Source: Limnanthes douglasii subsp. nivea (Eukaryota > Streptophyta > Magnoliopsida > Brassicales > Limnanthaceae). Taken from it: a DNA stretch of 64,000 nucleotides. The position numbers and the translations under genes are program-made. How positions within the stretch are numbered: the first letter of the stretch is position 1; each line of letters opens with the position of its first letter. The notes beneath the pieces were generated by a model. The model was not told where the DNA came from, ran no database searches, and worked only from the letters and a program-made list of their open reading frames with translations. Of this stretch, positions 31,141-43,240 are shown piece after piece. The DNA lies in NCBI GenBank assembly GCA_036936605.1, contig JAUPFV010000001.1:78139910-78203909 (forward strand), given 5' to 3'.

Positions 31141-32089
31141 ATTATTTTATATACCATGACGTGTTAGGGTAGAAACTAGAAAATCAGTTATTCAATATGA
31201 AATAGCAAAGTTGTATTGTCATGATTACTTTCTTTCAACTATTTATAGTCCAGAACTTTTTGAATTTGAGCATGTCAACAGATCATCACATACACGTTAT
31301 TAAGATCTAAGAAAGGCTAGTCAACCGCTCTATATGTTCGGTCGGTCGACATAATAAAACTGTTTCGCTCTATATCATGTAGCACTTCGTATTTAGAGAA
31401 TTGTAGCCCGAGGGATTTCATTATTATATGTTTATAAGCAGTATACAGAAAAGGAGGAGAAAGAAGTATGTCCGGAATAATTTAGTTGAGTTAAGTATCA
31501 ATATGTTTATTAATATAAAATATGTATATCATTTAGTTTAGTTAATTATTGGTATGTTAATTTGTTTACCGAAGGAATGACTTTTAATTTGTTTAAATGA
31601 TTATGTACCATGTTTCAATATCTTTCAGTGTAGAAGATGTTGAAGTTGAAAATAATATCAACTTATAACATGACAATATATATTGAAAATTTGAACCAAC
31701 CCTTTAAAATGGGTGATTATATTGGTTTAAGTTGCCATTTGTTTTTCTTATAACATCCGGACATAGTTCATTTATAATTTTTTTTTCATAGTATTACGTA
31801 GGTGCTTTAGTAATTTCATTTATATGGTTTTACTCTACTATAAATAAGAGAATTGTTAAAAATGTTATTTTTATTTAGAAACCTAATTCATTTTTATTAA
31901 GTTTTTTAGAAGAAAAAACAACCAAAACACTATAGTTTCATTAAAATTGAAAGTCAACCCTTTTAACTAGTTATTTAGTATTTTTTATTTGAATAACATT
32001 TGTTTAAAATTTGGAAAATATGTTTTAAAACTTTGTTTTTGTTTATTTTTAAATTTTCAAATTTTTTAAAACTCGATGGTTTAAATTAG
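31141..32089. other. AT-rich noncoding DNA
   Basis: No protein homology, tRNA-like structure or terminal repeats noticed. Confidence 0.3.
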
Positions 32090-32168
32090 TTCAAGGTTAT
32101 AAATAATAGTTAGTTAACCATTCATCTCGAGGTTATAAATAATAGTTAGTTAACCATTCATCCCGAGT
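32090..32168. repeat. 40-bp tandem duplication
   Basis: Two adjacent copies of a unit starting GGTTATAAATAATAGTTAGT and ending TTCATCYCGAG. A looser direct repeat (AATCTCTAATATTTTTGTTTGC type) follows at 32445-32515. Confidence 0.85.
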
Positions 32169-32694
32169 TTATCAAGTTATTTCTTTGAATTTGCCATAAA
32201 ATATAAATTTTACTATTGAAGTTCGTAGTTTAAACGTCTTTTTTAGAAAATGTTGCATTACACCTCTGTCAACACAATGGGTTCATTGTCGATCAACTAT
32301 TTTTGTTCTAATTATTGTTACAAGTGGTTCAGTTATGTGGTTGGTTATATGGTTTGATTTGCTGAATATTTATGTTTACATGATTGGTTTTGATATGATG
32401 GAAGTCCCTTCAACTTCAATGTTTTTTACACTTAAAGATAGATTATATCTCTAATATTTTTGTTTGCGATTTTCATTCAAGAGTGAATAAATCTCTAATA
32501 TTTTTGTTTGCTATTTTCGTTAAATACTTAATATATATGTATCGTTTTCATTAAAGATTCACTATCTTCTACTTCATTTATTCACGATTTCTTACACTCA
32601 TCCCGCATCTATCATCTAGTTTTGATAGATGCAAGACCGGTATGCAATATTTTTTAAAACCTTTTTAAGGATTCTTATTTTCGCATCGTGAACA

Positions 32695-32880
32695 AGTTAT
32701 CAACGTCTAAAGTTAATCCATATTATTATCTTTAATAAAAATAAAAAATATACATGCTTAAACAATAACAAAAAATTCATTGTTGTTAATGATTTTTCTG
32801 TTTGTCTCATTTTTGTGTTATGTGTTAATACTAACGAATGTCTATAATAAAGTATTTTATGATTTTGCATTTATATATAA
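32695..32880 (+). repeat. Dispersed repeat E, copy 1
   Basis: It matches 48362-48535 in the same orientation. Shared blocks are AACGTCTAAAG, AATACACATGCTTAAAC (here ATATACATGCTTAAAC), TGTTAATACTAA and AAAGTATTTTATGATTTT. Noncoding. Confidence 0.75.
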
Positions 32881-33387
32881 ATGATTTAGTGTTGCATATG
32901 TTTCTCCTTAAGCATGCTTCTAATATGATTGCCAATTCCATAACTCATGGTTTACTCCATAACACCGATCTAATCGAACCGCTCATGACCTTGGTAGCAA
33001 CCATACTTATTTCCATTAATATTGATAATAGTTCTTTTATTATTATTAGAAAATAGAAAGTGGAAACGATAACTTACAAGACTTTGCAAAAAATACTCAC
33101 TTGAAAGTCACAAAAAAATCATCAGAAAGATGAAAAGACTTAAAACATGTATTAGTATATGCACTTTTTAAAAATAATTATTTCGATTAATTTATGAACA
33201 ATCTCATATGAACGATACCCTTGTTTTGGAGGATGCACAAATTTTAATTTGATGTATTATCATGTACTAAAAATTCAATTTACAATTTTTTTAATCTTGT
33301 AATTTCAGTTCCTCATACGAATTTAAAGATATCGTACTTTATTTGGTCAAAATTTAATAGAATGCAACATGGTTAGCTACAAATATG
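32881..33387. other. AT-rich noncoding DNA
   Basis: No feature recognised. Confidence 0.3.
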
Positions 33388-34232
33388 TTTAATAATTAAA
33401 AGAGAATATATATATTATCTAAATATGTACGTACCCGTATATATACTAATGTATTTGTATGTGGTTACGAGTATTTTTTACTTTATTTCACTTCTTCATA
33501 CACAGGGGCAGATCCAGAACTCAAATTAAGAATATGCCAAAAATAATATTAAAACTTTTGAAAAAAATAAACATTTTAGTATGATATAGTAAATGTTTTT
33601 TTGAGACACAGCTATATTGATTACCAAAACAACGCTTACATAGTAGAAAGTTTAATATTACACAGTAAAAATAATATTAAACTTTTGACTTAAATTAGGA
33701 AGTGGCTATTTTGATTACCAAACAAGGATTACAATGACTAATTCTAAGTTAAAACTGAGCGCTGGTGAGTGAGACAATGAAACAAATAACTAAATAAAAT
33801 AATTTAAAGCGAATGCTCTCTTTGGAACATCAGGCGGTGGACACGACGATGAAAACTTTGCAACAACAAAAATATGCCAAATTATTCCTAAACACCTCAA
33901 TCCATACCCTCAAGAAGAAAAATAAAGCTACTTACCAAATATACTAAAAATATTTTTTGAATTTAGGGTATGCCATGGCATACTTGAATATCCCATAAAT
34001 CTGCCCCTGTTCATACATCTTTAACATCACGGTTTGCTTCCACCACAACTTTAGCAAACGCAGCTTTGATTGCAAGTGTTTTTGTAAATAATTTTATGTT
34101 CAAACAAAAATGAAGAGTCTTTCCTAAGAAAATAAGAAAAAAAGGGATTACATTTTGTCAAAATGAAAATTGGCTAAAATATTATAGGCTTTTACAAGTT
34201 AATTTAATATTCATTTAGTGTTGGAAAATGTT
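33388..34232 (+). repeat. Dispersed repeat R, copy 2 (split by a MITE)
   Basis: The outer parts 33388-33502 and 34018-34232 align with the uninterrupted copy at 17474-17798. The interruption is the hAT MITE listed below. Confidence 0.78.
33503..34009. mobile_element. Non-autonomous hAT MITE with 8-bp TSD
   Basis: 507 bp. Terminal inverted repeats CAGGGGCAGAT and ATCTGCCCCTG. Flanked by the exact 8-bp repeat TTCATACA at 33495-33502 and 34010-34017. The paralogue at 17.58 kb shows the site without insertion. The interior has no transposase frame. The CAGGGGCRGA terminus with an 8-bp TSD is characteristic of a widespread plant hAT MITE group. Confidence 0.92.
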
Positions 34233-34239
34233 AAACATT

Positions 34240-37020
34240 CGGTTCATGCTCGCTGTGTTTGACAATAAGGATGCTTAAATTTGTTTCCATATCAATCCTG
34301 TTAATTTTATTTAATTTAGAAATCAACATACGATTTAGAAAAGCCCGATACTCAGCCACGATAGGCAATTGCTTCGCATATATTCTCCCACTCCCAACAA
34401 TTATGTATCAATTACGATCTCTGATTAGACCACCTTCGCTAGAATCACCTGTCATACATCAAGCCCCATCCGTGTTTAGTTTTTACCTGTTACCTTTAGG
34501 ATGGTTTCATTTGAGATAAAGAGAAATCACGGGCTTGTTCAAATGATTAACACAACTAATAAAAGTAGCTATACCTATATCATTTCCTCATTGAGATCTC
34601 TTTAAGAGATTTTCACAATCAAGACTAGTAAGGATATATATGATATGGTAAATTATTGTCTTTGTGTTTACAATACGATATGTATGTTTGTATTTTATTT
34701 CTTGAAGACCAAATAATCCAGGAGATAACTGGAGGGAGGATAGTCCTTATGTGGATTTCTTTGTTTGTTGACCAAAACCAGGACCTAATCATGTGAGTAA
34801 AGGACATGCTCTTGTTGATGGTAATATTGAACAGAGTTGCAAATTAGTTCCAAACATTACAAGAGTCTTGACATTGAACAAATACATGATCAATGGATTC
34901 AAAGTTCTCACAATATTGCATTTAGAAGCCAATTGGAACATTTTTTATGAAGAACTGAATCTATATGAAGCCAGGTATATAATGTTCTCCATAGGAGAAA
35001 AGAATATTTCATTGGAGTGATTGGATTCCAAAGTTTATTGTAGAGATTGGACTTATTACCGTAAATTGTAATTGAGTTCCAAGTGTCATTTGTGTTATAG
35101 TAGTCATTCAATGATAACGACCATTTGATTGTGTCATTGGATAAGTTCAAATCACTCTTTTCATTTTAACAATATCAGTAGTAGTAACAGGTCCTTTCAA
35201 CTTCTATATGTTCCACTACCCATCAGCCCAGAAATTTCTAACTTCATCCATTTCATACCATGTTCTATATTCCATATCATTAAATTGACTGAAAGGACTA
35301 GTGGATCACCATCTATCCAACCAAATATATATATGCCCAACCTTACAAAAAATATATTTCTCACCCATGTCTCTTATATCCAATAATATGTTCTGTGTCT
35401 TTGAACTTCTGTTTGGCTTTGGAACAATAATTGGATGGTGATAAGGGTTGTATATAGAGGACATCAGCCTTGCCCAAAGAGTCTTTTACTCTATGAATCT
35501 AGGCTATAGTTCACAGGAAAAACCAGTTTGAATATCCTCTACCTTTCTAATATTCAAATCACCCTCCTCATACGACTTGCAAATGTTAGACCAATATGAC
35601 CAAGTAATAACTAGTTTGTTTTCCATAGATTCCTAGAGGAACATGTTACATAGATAATTAATCATTTGAATAATAGATTTTAAGAAATATGAGGGTTGGA
35701 TGTTGTAGTTAGGAATAGTTGTTAAAACATACTGAACCAGATAGCCTCCAATCACATGATAACAGATTACTATCCCACTCAGATATTTGCTTCTTATCTT
35801 GTGAACCAAGTCATCAAAACTGTTAATTCTGTTGTTTGCATTGACAATAATCCCCATATATTGAATAGGCGGATGATTGTGCTTGAAACCCAAAATACTA
35901 TTCGACCTTTGAATTCTTGAATGCAACATTTTAGATGACGCAATGATTTTAGATTTTCATTGTTGATAACCTGACTCGATCTATCTTGATAATGATTAAG
36001 GAACTTACTGGTCTCTAAATTTGTGATGGTAGATACATTTCTAATTACAATAAATTCATCCGCAGAAGTTAAACACGATATGTAACAGCTACCCCTAGAC
36101 TTGTATCAACAAGAAATATTCTCAAATTCCATATGGTTGAATCTCCTTATGAAATACTCTCATGCGATGATAAAGAACTGGGATTGAATGGATCACCTTG
36201 TCTTAAACCCTTAGTTGAATTAAATAACCCCTCATTTTACTATTTACTATGATTAAAGAACCAATATTGTTTATTCTCTTAATAACTACGTTTAAGAACT
36301 TATTATTGAACCCAAAAGAAGCCATTATTCTTAGGATGAATTGATATGAAAGCATACAAAGGCTTTTTGCCATATCAATTTTAAGTAATACATTACTTTA
36401 TCTTGTCTTCTAGTTAAGATCATAGCTGAGTTCTTGAGCAATCAATATGTTTTCATAGATGCTTATTCCTTTCACAAAATCCTCTTGCTCATCTGAAATT
36501 ACTTTAGGCAATAGGGTAGCAAGTATGCAGTTTGTTACCTTAGAAACTATTCTACTGAAAATAGTGCTAAGGCTGATTGGCTTGAAATTTTTCCATATCT
36601 TTAGTGAAATCACTTTCGGGATTAAGTAAATTTTAGTAGCATGAAAACCATTAGGAATAGGCATGTATTTAAAATTTCCCCCAATAGTTTCACAAAAGTC
36701 GATAGAGATGATGCTCCAACGAGTTTGAAAACATTTCCCATTAAAACCATCAAGGCCAACAAGACAGTTAGGATTTAGAGACTTTGTTACATTGTAGACT
36801 TGAGTTTGATGAGGCATAGACATTAGCATGGTGATGTCCTCATTTGTTATCAACTTAGGGATGTAGACAAACAGTTCATCACTCTCTCTAAAATTTGGAG
36901 GCTCAGTCAATAAATTTTTGAAATACTATTCAGCTGAGTTACCAATAGAATCCTGATCTTCTAACCAAGCATTACCATTCTATAATTCTGTTGATTTTGT
37001 TTCTCCTGCCTCTTTTCTTA
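34240..37020 (-). pseudogene. LINE (L1 type with RNase H), degenerate ORF2
   Basis: Read on the minus strand. 36900-37020 is the linker before the RT. 36410-36910 is the RT N-half: PNGFHATKIYLIPKV, FKPISLSTIFSRIVSKV, EDFVKGISIYENILIAQEL. After several stops, 35633-35929 carries PPIQYMGIIV and the KIRSK...VLTTIPNY segment. 34908-35150 is zf-RVT (YNKLWNPITPMKYSFLLWRT). Then VISWIIWSSRNKI near 34700 and an RNase H domain at about 34500-34250 (KLNTDGA ... GGLIRD ... AEYRAFL). No endonuclease or ORF1 is seen. Sequence and domain content differ from the 10-17 kb LINE, so this is another lineage. Confidence 0.78.
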
Positions 37021-37257
37021 AGAAAGTTGTTGAAGGAGGTAACAAGTATATTTTTTTAGTCTTGTGACTCTTATCCCACAATTAAAATGTGGAAAAGAAA
37101 TGCTACCAATTTTTTTATAAAAGACATGGTAGCTTTTCACAATAAGCATATTTTTCTTAATCTTATCCCACATCTAAAATGGGATTGTGAATTTCTACTA
37201 AAGTGCTTCTAAAAGTAGCCCATCCAATAGTGCAATTAGTTAAAATATTTAGTGGAA
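37021..37257. other. Noncoding DNA with a short internal repeat
   Basis: CTTATCCCACA followed by a TAAAATG-type motif appears twice (about 37071 and 37164). No other feature. Confidence 0.3.
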
Positions 37258-37429
37258 ATTCGGATTCGGATATTATCCGTATCCGGATAATATCCGTCGG
37301 ATACGGATTCGGATGTTGTTTTTTATAAAACTTTGGATTCGAATTCAGATTCGGATAGTGATTTCGGATTTCAGATTCGGATTCGGATATAGGCAGATTT
37401 GTATCCGAAATATCCGTTTGACCGTCCTA
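37258..37429. mobile_element. Possible degraded hAT-like MITE end
   Basis: Dense GGATTCGGAT / ATCCGTATCCGG motifs on both strands. The right edge, read in reverse complement, is TAGGACGGTCAAACGGATAT, like the ends of some plant hAT MITEs. The left end is not recognisable and no 8-bp duplication was found. Confidence 0.4.
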
Positions 37430-37599
37430 ACTATCGTATTGAATAATTTAATAAGTATTATTAATGATGGATTAATAAAATATTGAACCCATATAAACCA
37501 CTGATTATTAATACACATTTACAATGCTAATCATTAATAAAAAGGACCCAATATAGGCTTTTAAGTTTAAAATTTAAATAATGTAGTCTATTTTATTCT

Positions 37600-37990
37600 T
37601 TTGTGGAAATAATGAAAGAGATTTCTAACCCTGTTGTAAAAAATGTAGAACTCAAGTGTTTCATATTTCTACAATGTAGAACTTAGGTGTTTGGATCTAC
37701 ATTGGTGTGCTTATTTTCTATGGACAGGTGACTACATATTCTTAAATGGATTACATTTTTTTAAATGGATCTACATTGGTGTGCTTATTTTCTATGGACA
37801 GGTGACTACATATTCTTAAATGGATTACATATTCTTAAATGGATAATTTATTTTTAAATGAATAGTTGATTTCATATTATATTTTGTCATCACGCAGTAC
37901 ACAACGTGGAACTTAAGTGTTTGGGTCAAGTACTTATATTCCATGGACAACATATTTTTAGATGAACTGATTTCATATTAGTTTTTAATT
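37600..37990 (+). repeat. Repeat D remnant with 74-bp tandem duplication
   Basis: Minisatellite-like units (GAACTTAAGTGTTTGGGTC and relatives) link this stretch to the 30.4 kb and 41.1 kb copies. Inside, 37693-37766 is duplicated at 37767-37832 (starts GGATCTACATTGGTGTGCTT). Confidence 0.6.
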
Positions 37991-38171
37991 AATTTTTGTT
38001 ATTTAATTAAGAAAATATCACTTAATTAATATTACAAACGTTTTTTTTAAGCAAATTGATTTTCTACTAATTTTGGTTCAAAGAGTGGTGGGTGGTAGAG
38101 TAATCATCCTAAATTTTTTCTTCTAGAGTAGAATTTACATTTTTTAGAAAGAAATTGATTATTATTATTTA

Positions 38172-38173
<2 letters not shown>

Positions 38174-38219
<46 letters not shown>
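38174..38219. repeat. (TA)n microsatellite
   Basis: About 23 TA units, ending 30 bp before the RPB3-like pseudogene. Confidence 0.95.
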
Positions 38220-38221
<2 letters not shown>

Positions 38222-38249
38222 AAGTGTAGTAATTATATATAATGTATTA

Positions 38250-38697
38250 TTGAAGTTGAGCCGTGGGCAGGAAGGGAGGCTAAGAGCTATAGCCAGGAAA
38301 GGGATTCGCAAAGATCATGTCAAGTGGTCACCTGCTGCCACTGTGACTTTCATGAGTGAACAAAAATCATTACCAACGAAGCTGGAGGAGAAACATGCTT
38401 TGCTTGATAGCAGTTCTACAAAAGTATTAGATATTGATCCAGCTACTCAACAACAAACATTTATGATGATGAAGTCCTAAAGAAAGTAGCAGCTATGGAT
38501 AAGTCAGGGCTTTGAGATATATCCCAAAGAAGATTGTTTTATATCCACAGTCGAAACCACCGGTGCACTCAAAGCTTCTTAGCTTCTATCTAACGCGATA
38601 GAAATCATAAAACAAAAGCTGGATGCAGTTCGCCTGGCAGACGATACTGTGGAAGCTGATCACTGGGAAACTAGGTGCCCATATGCATGGAGGATAA
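38250..38697 (+). pseudogene. NRPB3: RNA polymerase II subunit RPB3-like pseudogene, intronless, 5'-truncated
   Basis: The translation follows the C-terminal half of plant RPB3: RLRAIARKGIRKDHVKWSPAA, TVTFMSEQ, SSSTKVLDIDPATQQ. After a frameshift come YDDEVLKKVAAMDKSGL, then YPKEDCFISTVETTGALKAS and NAIEIIKQKLDAVRLADDTVEAD. After another shift the terminal LGAHMHGG ends at TAA 38695-38697. At least two frameshifts and three stops. RPB3 is part of the RPB3-RPB11 assembly platform of RNA polymerase II (and IV/V in plants). The homology runs without visible introns into 3'-UTR-like sequence, which suggests a retrocopy. No poly(A) tail is clear, so a single-exon genomic fragment remains possible. 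Confidence 0.8.
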
Positions 38698-38870
38698 TCA
38701 ATAACGGTTGGACTTATGGCACCATCTTAGAAACTTTTTCACTCAACCTAGAATTAGCAGTTCAACATCTTAGAAACTTTTTCACTCAACCTAGAATTAG
38801 CACTTCAACTAAACATGCTTTTGTTGGTTTCATTTAACATTATGGAAAAAATATCGCGTTTTTGTTTATA
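38698..38870 (+). repeat. 43-bp tandem duplication downstream of the RPB3 pseudogene
   Basis: Units 38723-38765 and 38766-38808 start CATCTTAGAAACTTTTTCAC and differ at one base. They lie where the 3' UTR of the parent transcript would be. Confidence 0.85.
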
Positions 38871-39564
38871 TAGTTCATGCTTGTGTTTTTGCTACCACTA
38901 GAATTCTTCGATGTTATAAAAGGGAAATTAAGATATGGGAGGAACTCAAGTTCTAATTGATTTTAAGATCATGGATCCTTAGTATGTACTTAAACCTAGC
39001 CGACCGAGTCAGATGGTTTTATAAGTACTGTTAAAGTAAACACATTTATTTTGCAAGAAAGGTGGATGGTTAGCTATTTTAAGAAAACAAAAGTTAGTGA
39101 TTGGATGTATAAGGTACTGTAATATATTTTCTCTCAATATCTAGTCAGCTATGATTATTACATACATATTAAAAACCCAACAAAAGATTCAGGCTTCATG
39201 AAAAACTTCTATAGTTTGTAAGTTTTTAAATGGTTGGCCTTATGTATAATAAAGATTTCCTACCTCGATTCGTTATGTCCTCTAGAGGCAGGTATATATT
39301 ACAGGTTTACCACACTATTGCTAAATTTACTCTAGTATCCCAAACTCACATACGTTATGTAAAATATGTTTGTTATTACGAAATAAACCTACATATTAAA
39401 GTAATTAAAAAACAAATGTGGAAACCCAAAACTAGTAATCCTCAAATAGGTCCTTTTATCTCAATGATATAAGCCATTACAGGGTTATCAATTTCAAAAA
39501 TATTAACTCTCTACTTTCTTAAAAGAAAATTATTTAGAAAAAAAACTTTCAAAAAAATATAATT
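38871..39564. other. Noncoding DNA
   Basis: Read in all frames without finding a recognisable domain. Short frames are present but have no supporting homology. Confidence 0.3.
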
Positions 39565-39855
39565 TTACTTTAAACATTGATTTTTATTAATTAAAAATTA
39601 AAGATATTAAATATATTACATGGATGTGAAGTTTTACCAATTTAGATTCAAAGCCAAAATGTATAAAACTAAAAAAAAATCTAAAAAATTATTGTCATTG
39701 CCCTAAACAATCATCTTAGAAAAGGTTTTTGCATTGATATATTCTGAATAAATTTGAAACCTAACTTATACCGATCTAAAAATAGATAACTTTATATATT
39801 ATATAATTACCGAAGTTTGAAAGTCTAGTTCCAAAATTTAAATTAAAATAAAATT
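39565..39855 (-). repeat. Dispersed AT-rich repeat, third copy of the 0-0.3 kb family
   Basis: Its reverse complement aligns with window positions 1-260. Shared blocks include TTTCAAAYTTATTC, GTTTAGGRCAATRR and TTTTTAATTTTTAAT. The outer 120 bp also match 6190-6310. Confidence 0.65.
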
Positions 39856-40160
39856 TTATAAAAATACATCATCATTGTAACCCATTATCAAACCCGAAGT
39901 TGTGCAATATACACTTTCGAACCCGAAGTTGTGCAATACTTTTTAAGAGTACATAATAGCTATTTAACAAATAGCATTGACTAAGGAGTGTAGTACAGGT
40001 TACTTTGGTAGGTTTTGCATCTATATAAACTTTAATTATATATTTATTGAAAATATAAAACTATTCCTATAATTTATATATAGTTCAACGAGTTGAATTT
40101 TAAATAAAAAAATTGAATATTAAATTATTCAACTTTATAGAGGTTGGATATTGTCGTCAA
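39856..40160 (+). repeat. Dispersed repeat C, copy 2
   Basis: It aligns with 21280-21560. This copy has an extra tandem duplication of about 31 bp (CGAAGTTGTGCAATA occurs at about 39895 and 39926) and an insertion of about 40 bp around 39980. Confidence 0.7.
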
Positions 40161-40689
40161 GATTGTAAAACATGGCCATAATGATATATCTAAATTACCA
40201 GTTATATAACGTATATGAATTAGTATACGAATGTATTCATAGTCTTTTTCTTAGGAGAATAAGCATTGCCTCCCCCTTAAAAAAAGCCAATATAATGTCC
40301 GTAAGGAAATTAATTACGTTGAATTAAATTCAAAGCTAACTGATTTTGGTTCGGTGGAATGGAAATCTTATCATTTCAAATCTGCATATTTAACGATGAT
40401 TTCGTAAAAAATTGAAAGTACTCCCGTTCATATTGTTTAACGGTATTACTTCCTCTCATATTCTCTGTTTTTATATAAAGTTAACATAGTTAATAACAAC
40501 TTCTTATATGATATTACATCAATTCAAAATTTAATTATTGTATTTATTAAAAAGTAAAAGTTAAATTCATATAATATATATTTGCAGAAAATCTACAAGT
40601 CAAGAGATGAATAACTTAAATTAAATTAAGTTATGTGGTAGTAAATATGGTAGAGAATGTATTGGAAAATAGATGACTTATGTATCCAC
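40161..40689. other. Noncoding DNA between repeats C and D
   Basis: Weak similarity to 21560-21840. No coding potential seen. Confidence 0.3.
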
Positions 40690-40812
40690 TCTCATAAAAT
40701 ATGGAGTATCTTGTATAAAATGTTTGGACCAATTTTATATTATTTAAATTTTCTTTTTTTAATAAATAAATAAATAAAAATATAATATTAAGTGATAATG
40801 AAACCCTTCGTA

Positions 40813-40877
<65 letters not shown>

Positions 40878-41240
40878 ATGTCTCGTTAATATATTTTGTG
40901 AAGGGAGGAGACAACTATTTTTAGTTCCATTTAAAGTTTTTTATTTTATTTTATTTAGCTGACATCTTTTGTCGATTCCTATGTTTTTGGAGTTTATCAT
41001 CTATATCGTCTCACTTTAATAGGATTTCTAAAAAGATTCAGTGTGTTCGTGTCATAATTTTGGTGTCATGACACCGTTGTGAACAATACGAACTTAAGTG
41101 TTTCATATTCGGTCATTGCGCAATTGTGCGCAATATGAAACGATATGAAACTTAAGTGTTTCATGTTAATTTTGGTCAAACAGTTGTGTACGATGTATAA
41201 ATTAAATGTTTTAGGTCCACATTAATATATCACAGATAAT
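40690..41240 (+). repeat. Dispersed repeat D, third copy, with (TA)n and two or three 54-bp-type units
   Basis: Bases 40700-40815 match 30100-30210. A (TA)n run covers 40815-40873. Minisatellite-type units (AACTTAAGTGTTTCATATT, CAGTTGTGTACGATG) lie at 41060-41200, and the end matches 21860-21900. Confidence 0.7.
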
Positions 41241-41377
41241 CTATGAGAGGTCGTTCAATTCAAGATAATCCAATAGTGATTCCATGAATGGTGTTTGATC
41301 TACATGTTGATGAAGAATGGTAGGGTTAAGAAATCAAACTTTAAACGTAGCTAGTTTGGAATATTAAACTCTTGAAG

Positions 41378-42737
41378 TGATGACAGTAGATCAAAATCAA
41401 TCAGCTGGTGAGGTGTCTAGAGCGGATCGTGTGGATGATGGATCTGGTGTCCAAAAATATGTTTCCTCTATTTTTCAAGATGTAAATCTCATGAATAAGG
41501 AACGATATGAAATGAGTTATTTTGAGAAGGTTACAGAAACATAACTAACATTTAAACGTGAGCAAAACTCAGATGGAAGTTTGGTTTGAGTGTGAAGGTC
41601 ACTCAAGTAGTATTGAATCTAATATGATTAAAGGAAAGTAGGTAATGCATCACAATGAGGAAAGACCAAGAATTACATATTATATGTTGCAACAATCACA
41701 TTTTGATAATGAAATTTTGGAAGGAAAACTTCCACGAAAATTTGATCAATATCGCACGAATACTTATAATGGATTGAGTCATTCAAAACATCATTTTGAA
41801 CAATATGGAAGCATGATGATGAGAGACGACACTCATGATATCTTACTGTGTAGAAATTTTTCAATGAAGTTTAAAGGAAAGACATTGGATTGGTTTAATT
41901 TTTTGCTTAAGGGAACAATTCAGAATTTTGATGGACTCTGGCATGCTTTCAGAAACTGTTTTTTAAGGAATAAAGCGTATAAGAAGGATGGTGACTCTAT
42001 AATGATTTTTTACCAACATTGAGGGAGAGATTTATAGAGTTATGTTTAGTGATTTGTGCGTGAGTTGAATGCTTTAACAACATATAAATAAGGTATAGTT
42101 GTTGGTGCTTTTAGAAGAAAAATTATACGAGGATCTTGTTAGATTTCCGATTAAGACTATAGTAGATATTCTAACAAGAGCGGATCATATCATTAGGGTC
42201 GAGGATTCGAAGAGTGGCGCATCAGATTCTTTCAAAATTCAAGATTCAGAAGCTATGATAATGGATAGGAAAATGGTAGACGAGTTGAAGCATGGAGAAG
42301 TCATTAAAGCCCATTTAAACATGTCGATGTTATTTTACTATGATAATCCAGCATGAAGGTACACGTCGTTAACTGAGAATAATGCCACCATTTTTGATAA
42401 GATGAAAGAATCAAATATTAAGCCACCTGGTCAAATATTTTCACCCGATAATGGAATATTTAAAATATTTTTTTATGCATATCATAATGATCACGGGTAT
42501 TTGATAAATGATTATTTTTTGTTGGAAAATGAATTGTAAAGGATGAGTGATAATGGAGAATTTATTAAAAGGAAACATAAGGAGAAGAATGAAGGAAAAA
42601 GTGAGGAGTTGCATAAAGATTTGGAACCGGATGAGAAAATATATGACATGAGAAAACAATGGTTGTTTACTATTTCTGAAGAGGATAATTTGTCGGGAAT
42701 GAGTTCCATCTCTAGAAAAATGCATAAAAAAACTTAG
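41378..42737 (+). pseudogene. Gypsy gag, degenerate
   Basis: ATG 41378 opens TVDQNQSAGEV...; the frame then breaks. At 41645-42022 is the capsid-type Retrotrans_gag region, with LPRKFDQYRTNTYNG, HFEQYGSMMM, CRNFSMKFKGKTLDWFNFL and FDGLWHAFRNCFL. The homology continues at 42099-42356 and 42543-42737 (DHGYLINDYFLLENEL corresponds to the usual H..DHGHTTEEC..L). Stops separate each piece. A second copy of 41828-42720 lies at 46526-47462. Confidence 0.75.
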
Positions 42738-43240
42738 ATGTGCATTTAATTGATGAGTCATCTTGTCATCATTATAGGAAGCCGATTGCTGACTTATCTT
42801 TATAAATATGCTTTGATTGTTAGTTTGGATATTTCAAGAGTATGCTTATTCGTGTTTTGATTGGAAAAGATATCTTGGCTAATATCTTTTTCAAGGACAG
42901 TTATGACAAAATGGTCGGGTATCGTAACTTAAGCCGATTGTGAAATAATTAATGAGTATGATGGTAAAACATCTAGTTTTGTTGGAAAACTGAGTTGTAT
43001 GTGATTGTGGGGTACGGTCGTACATAGAAAACTATGAAGACTATATTTTTTATTAATGATGCTCCAAGTCCTTATAATGTGATTATGGGTCGAACATGGT
43101 TACACAGATTATAATCTATTATATTAACGTTCCGTCAATATCTTAAGTATCATTTAGAAGGTTTTTCGGGATAGTTAGGGGAATTCACGGAGCAACAAGG
43201 GTTTGTTATGCAATTATTTTAGATATTCCTAAGTTATAAT
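42738..43240 (+). pseudogene. Gypsy protease region, degenerate
   Basis: In broken frames: ARVCLFVF*LEK, then a KTIFFINDAPSPYNVIMGRTWLH segment near 43035-43110, typical of the end of gypsy aspartic proteases. The DTG/DSG active site is not clearly preserved. Confidence 0.6.

Noticed and set aside
34259..34519. Plus-strand frame of 86 codons
   Set aside because: It is the complement of the LINE RNase H domain read on the minus strand.
37258..37429. Complete hAT MITE
   Set aside because: Only one end is convincing and no 8-bp duplication could be matched, so it is listed only as a possible remnant.
42441..42761. Minus-strand frames opposite the gypsy gag
   Set aside because: Same frames recur opposite the duplicated gag at 47.2 kb and reflect the Lys/Glu-rich plus-strand sequence.
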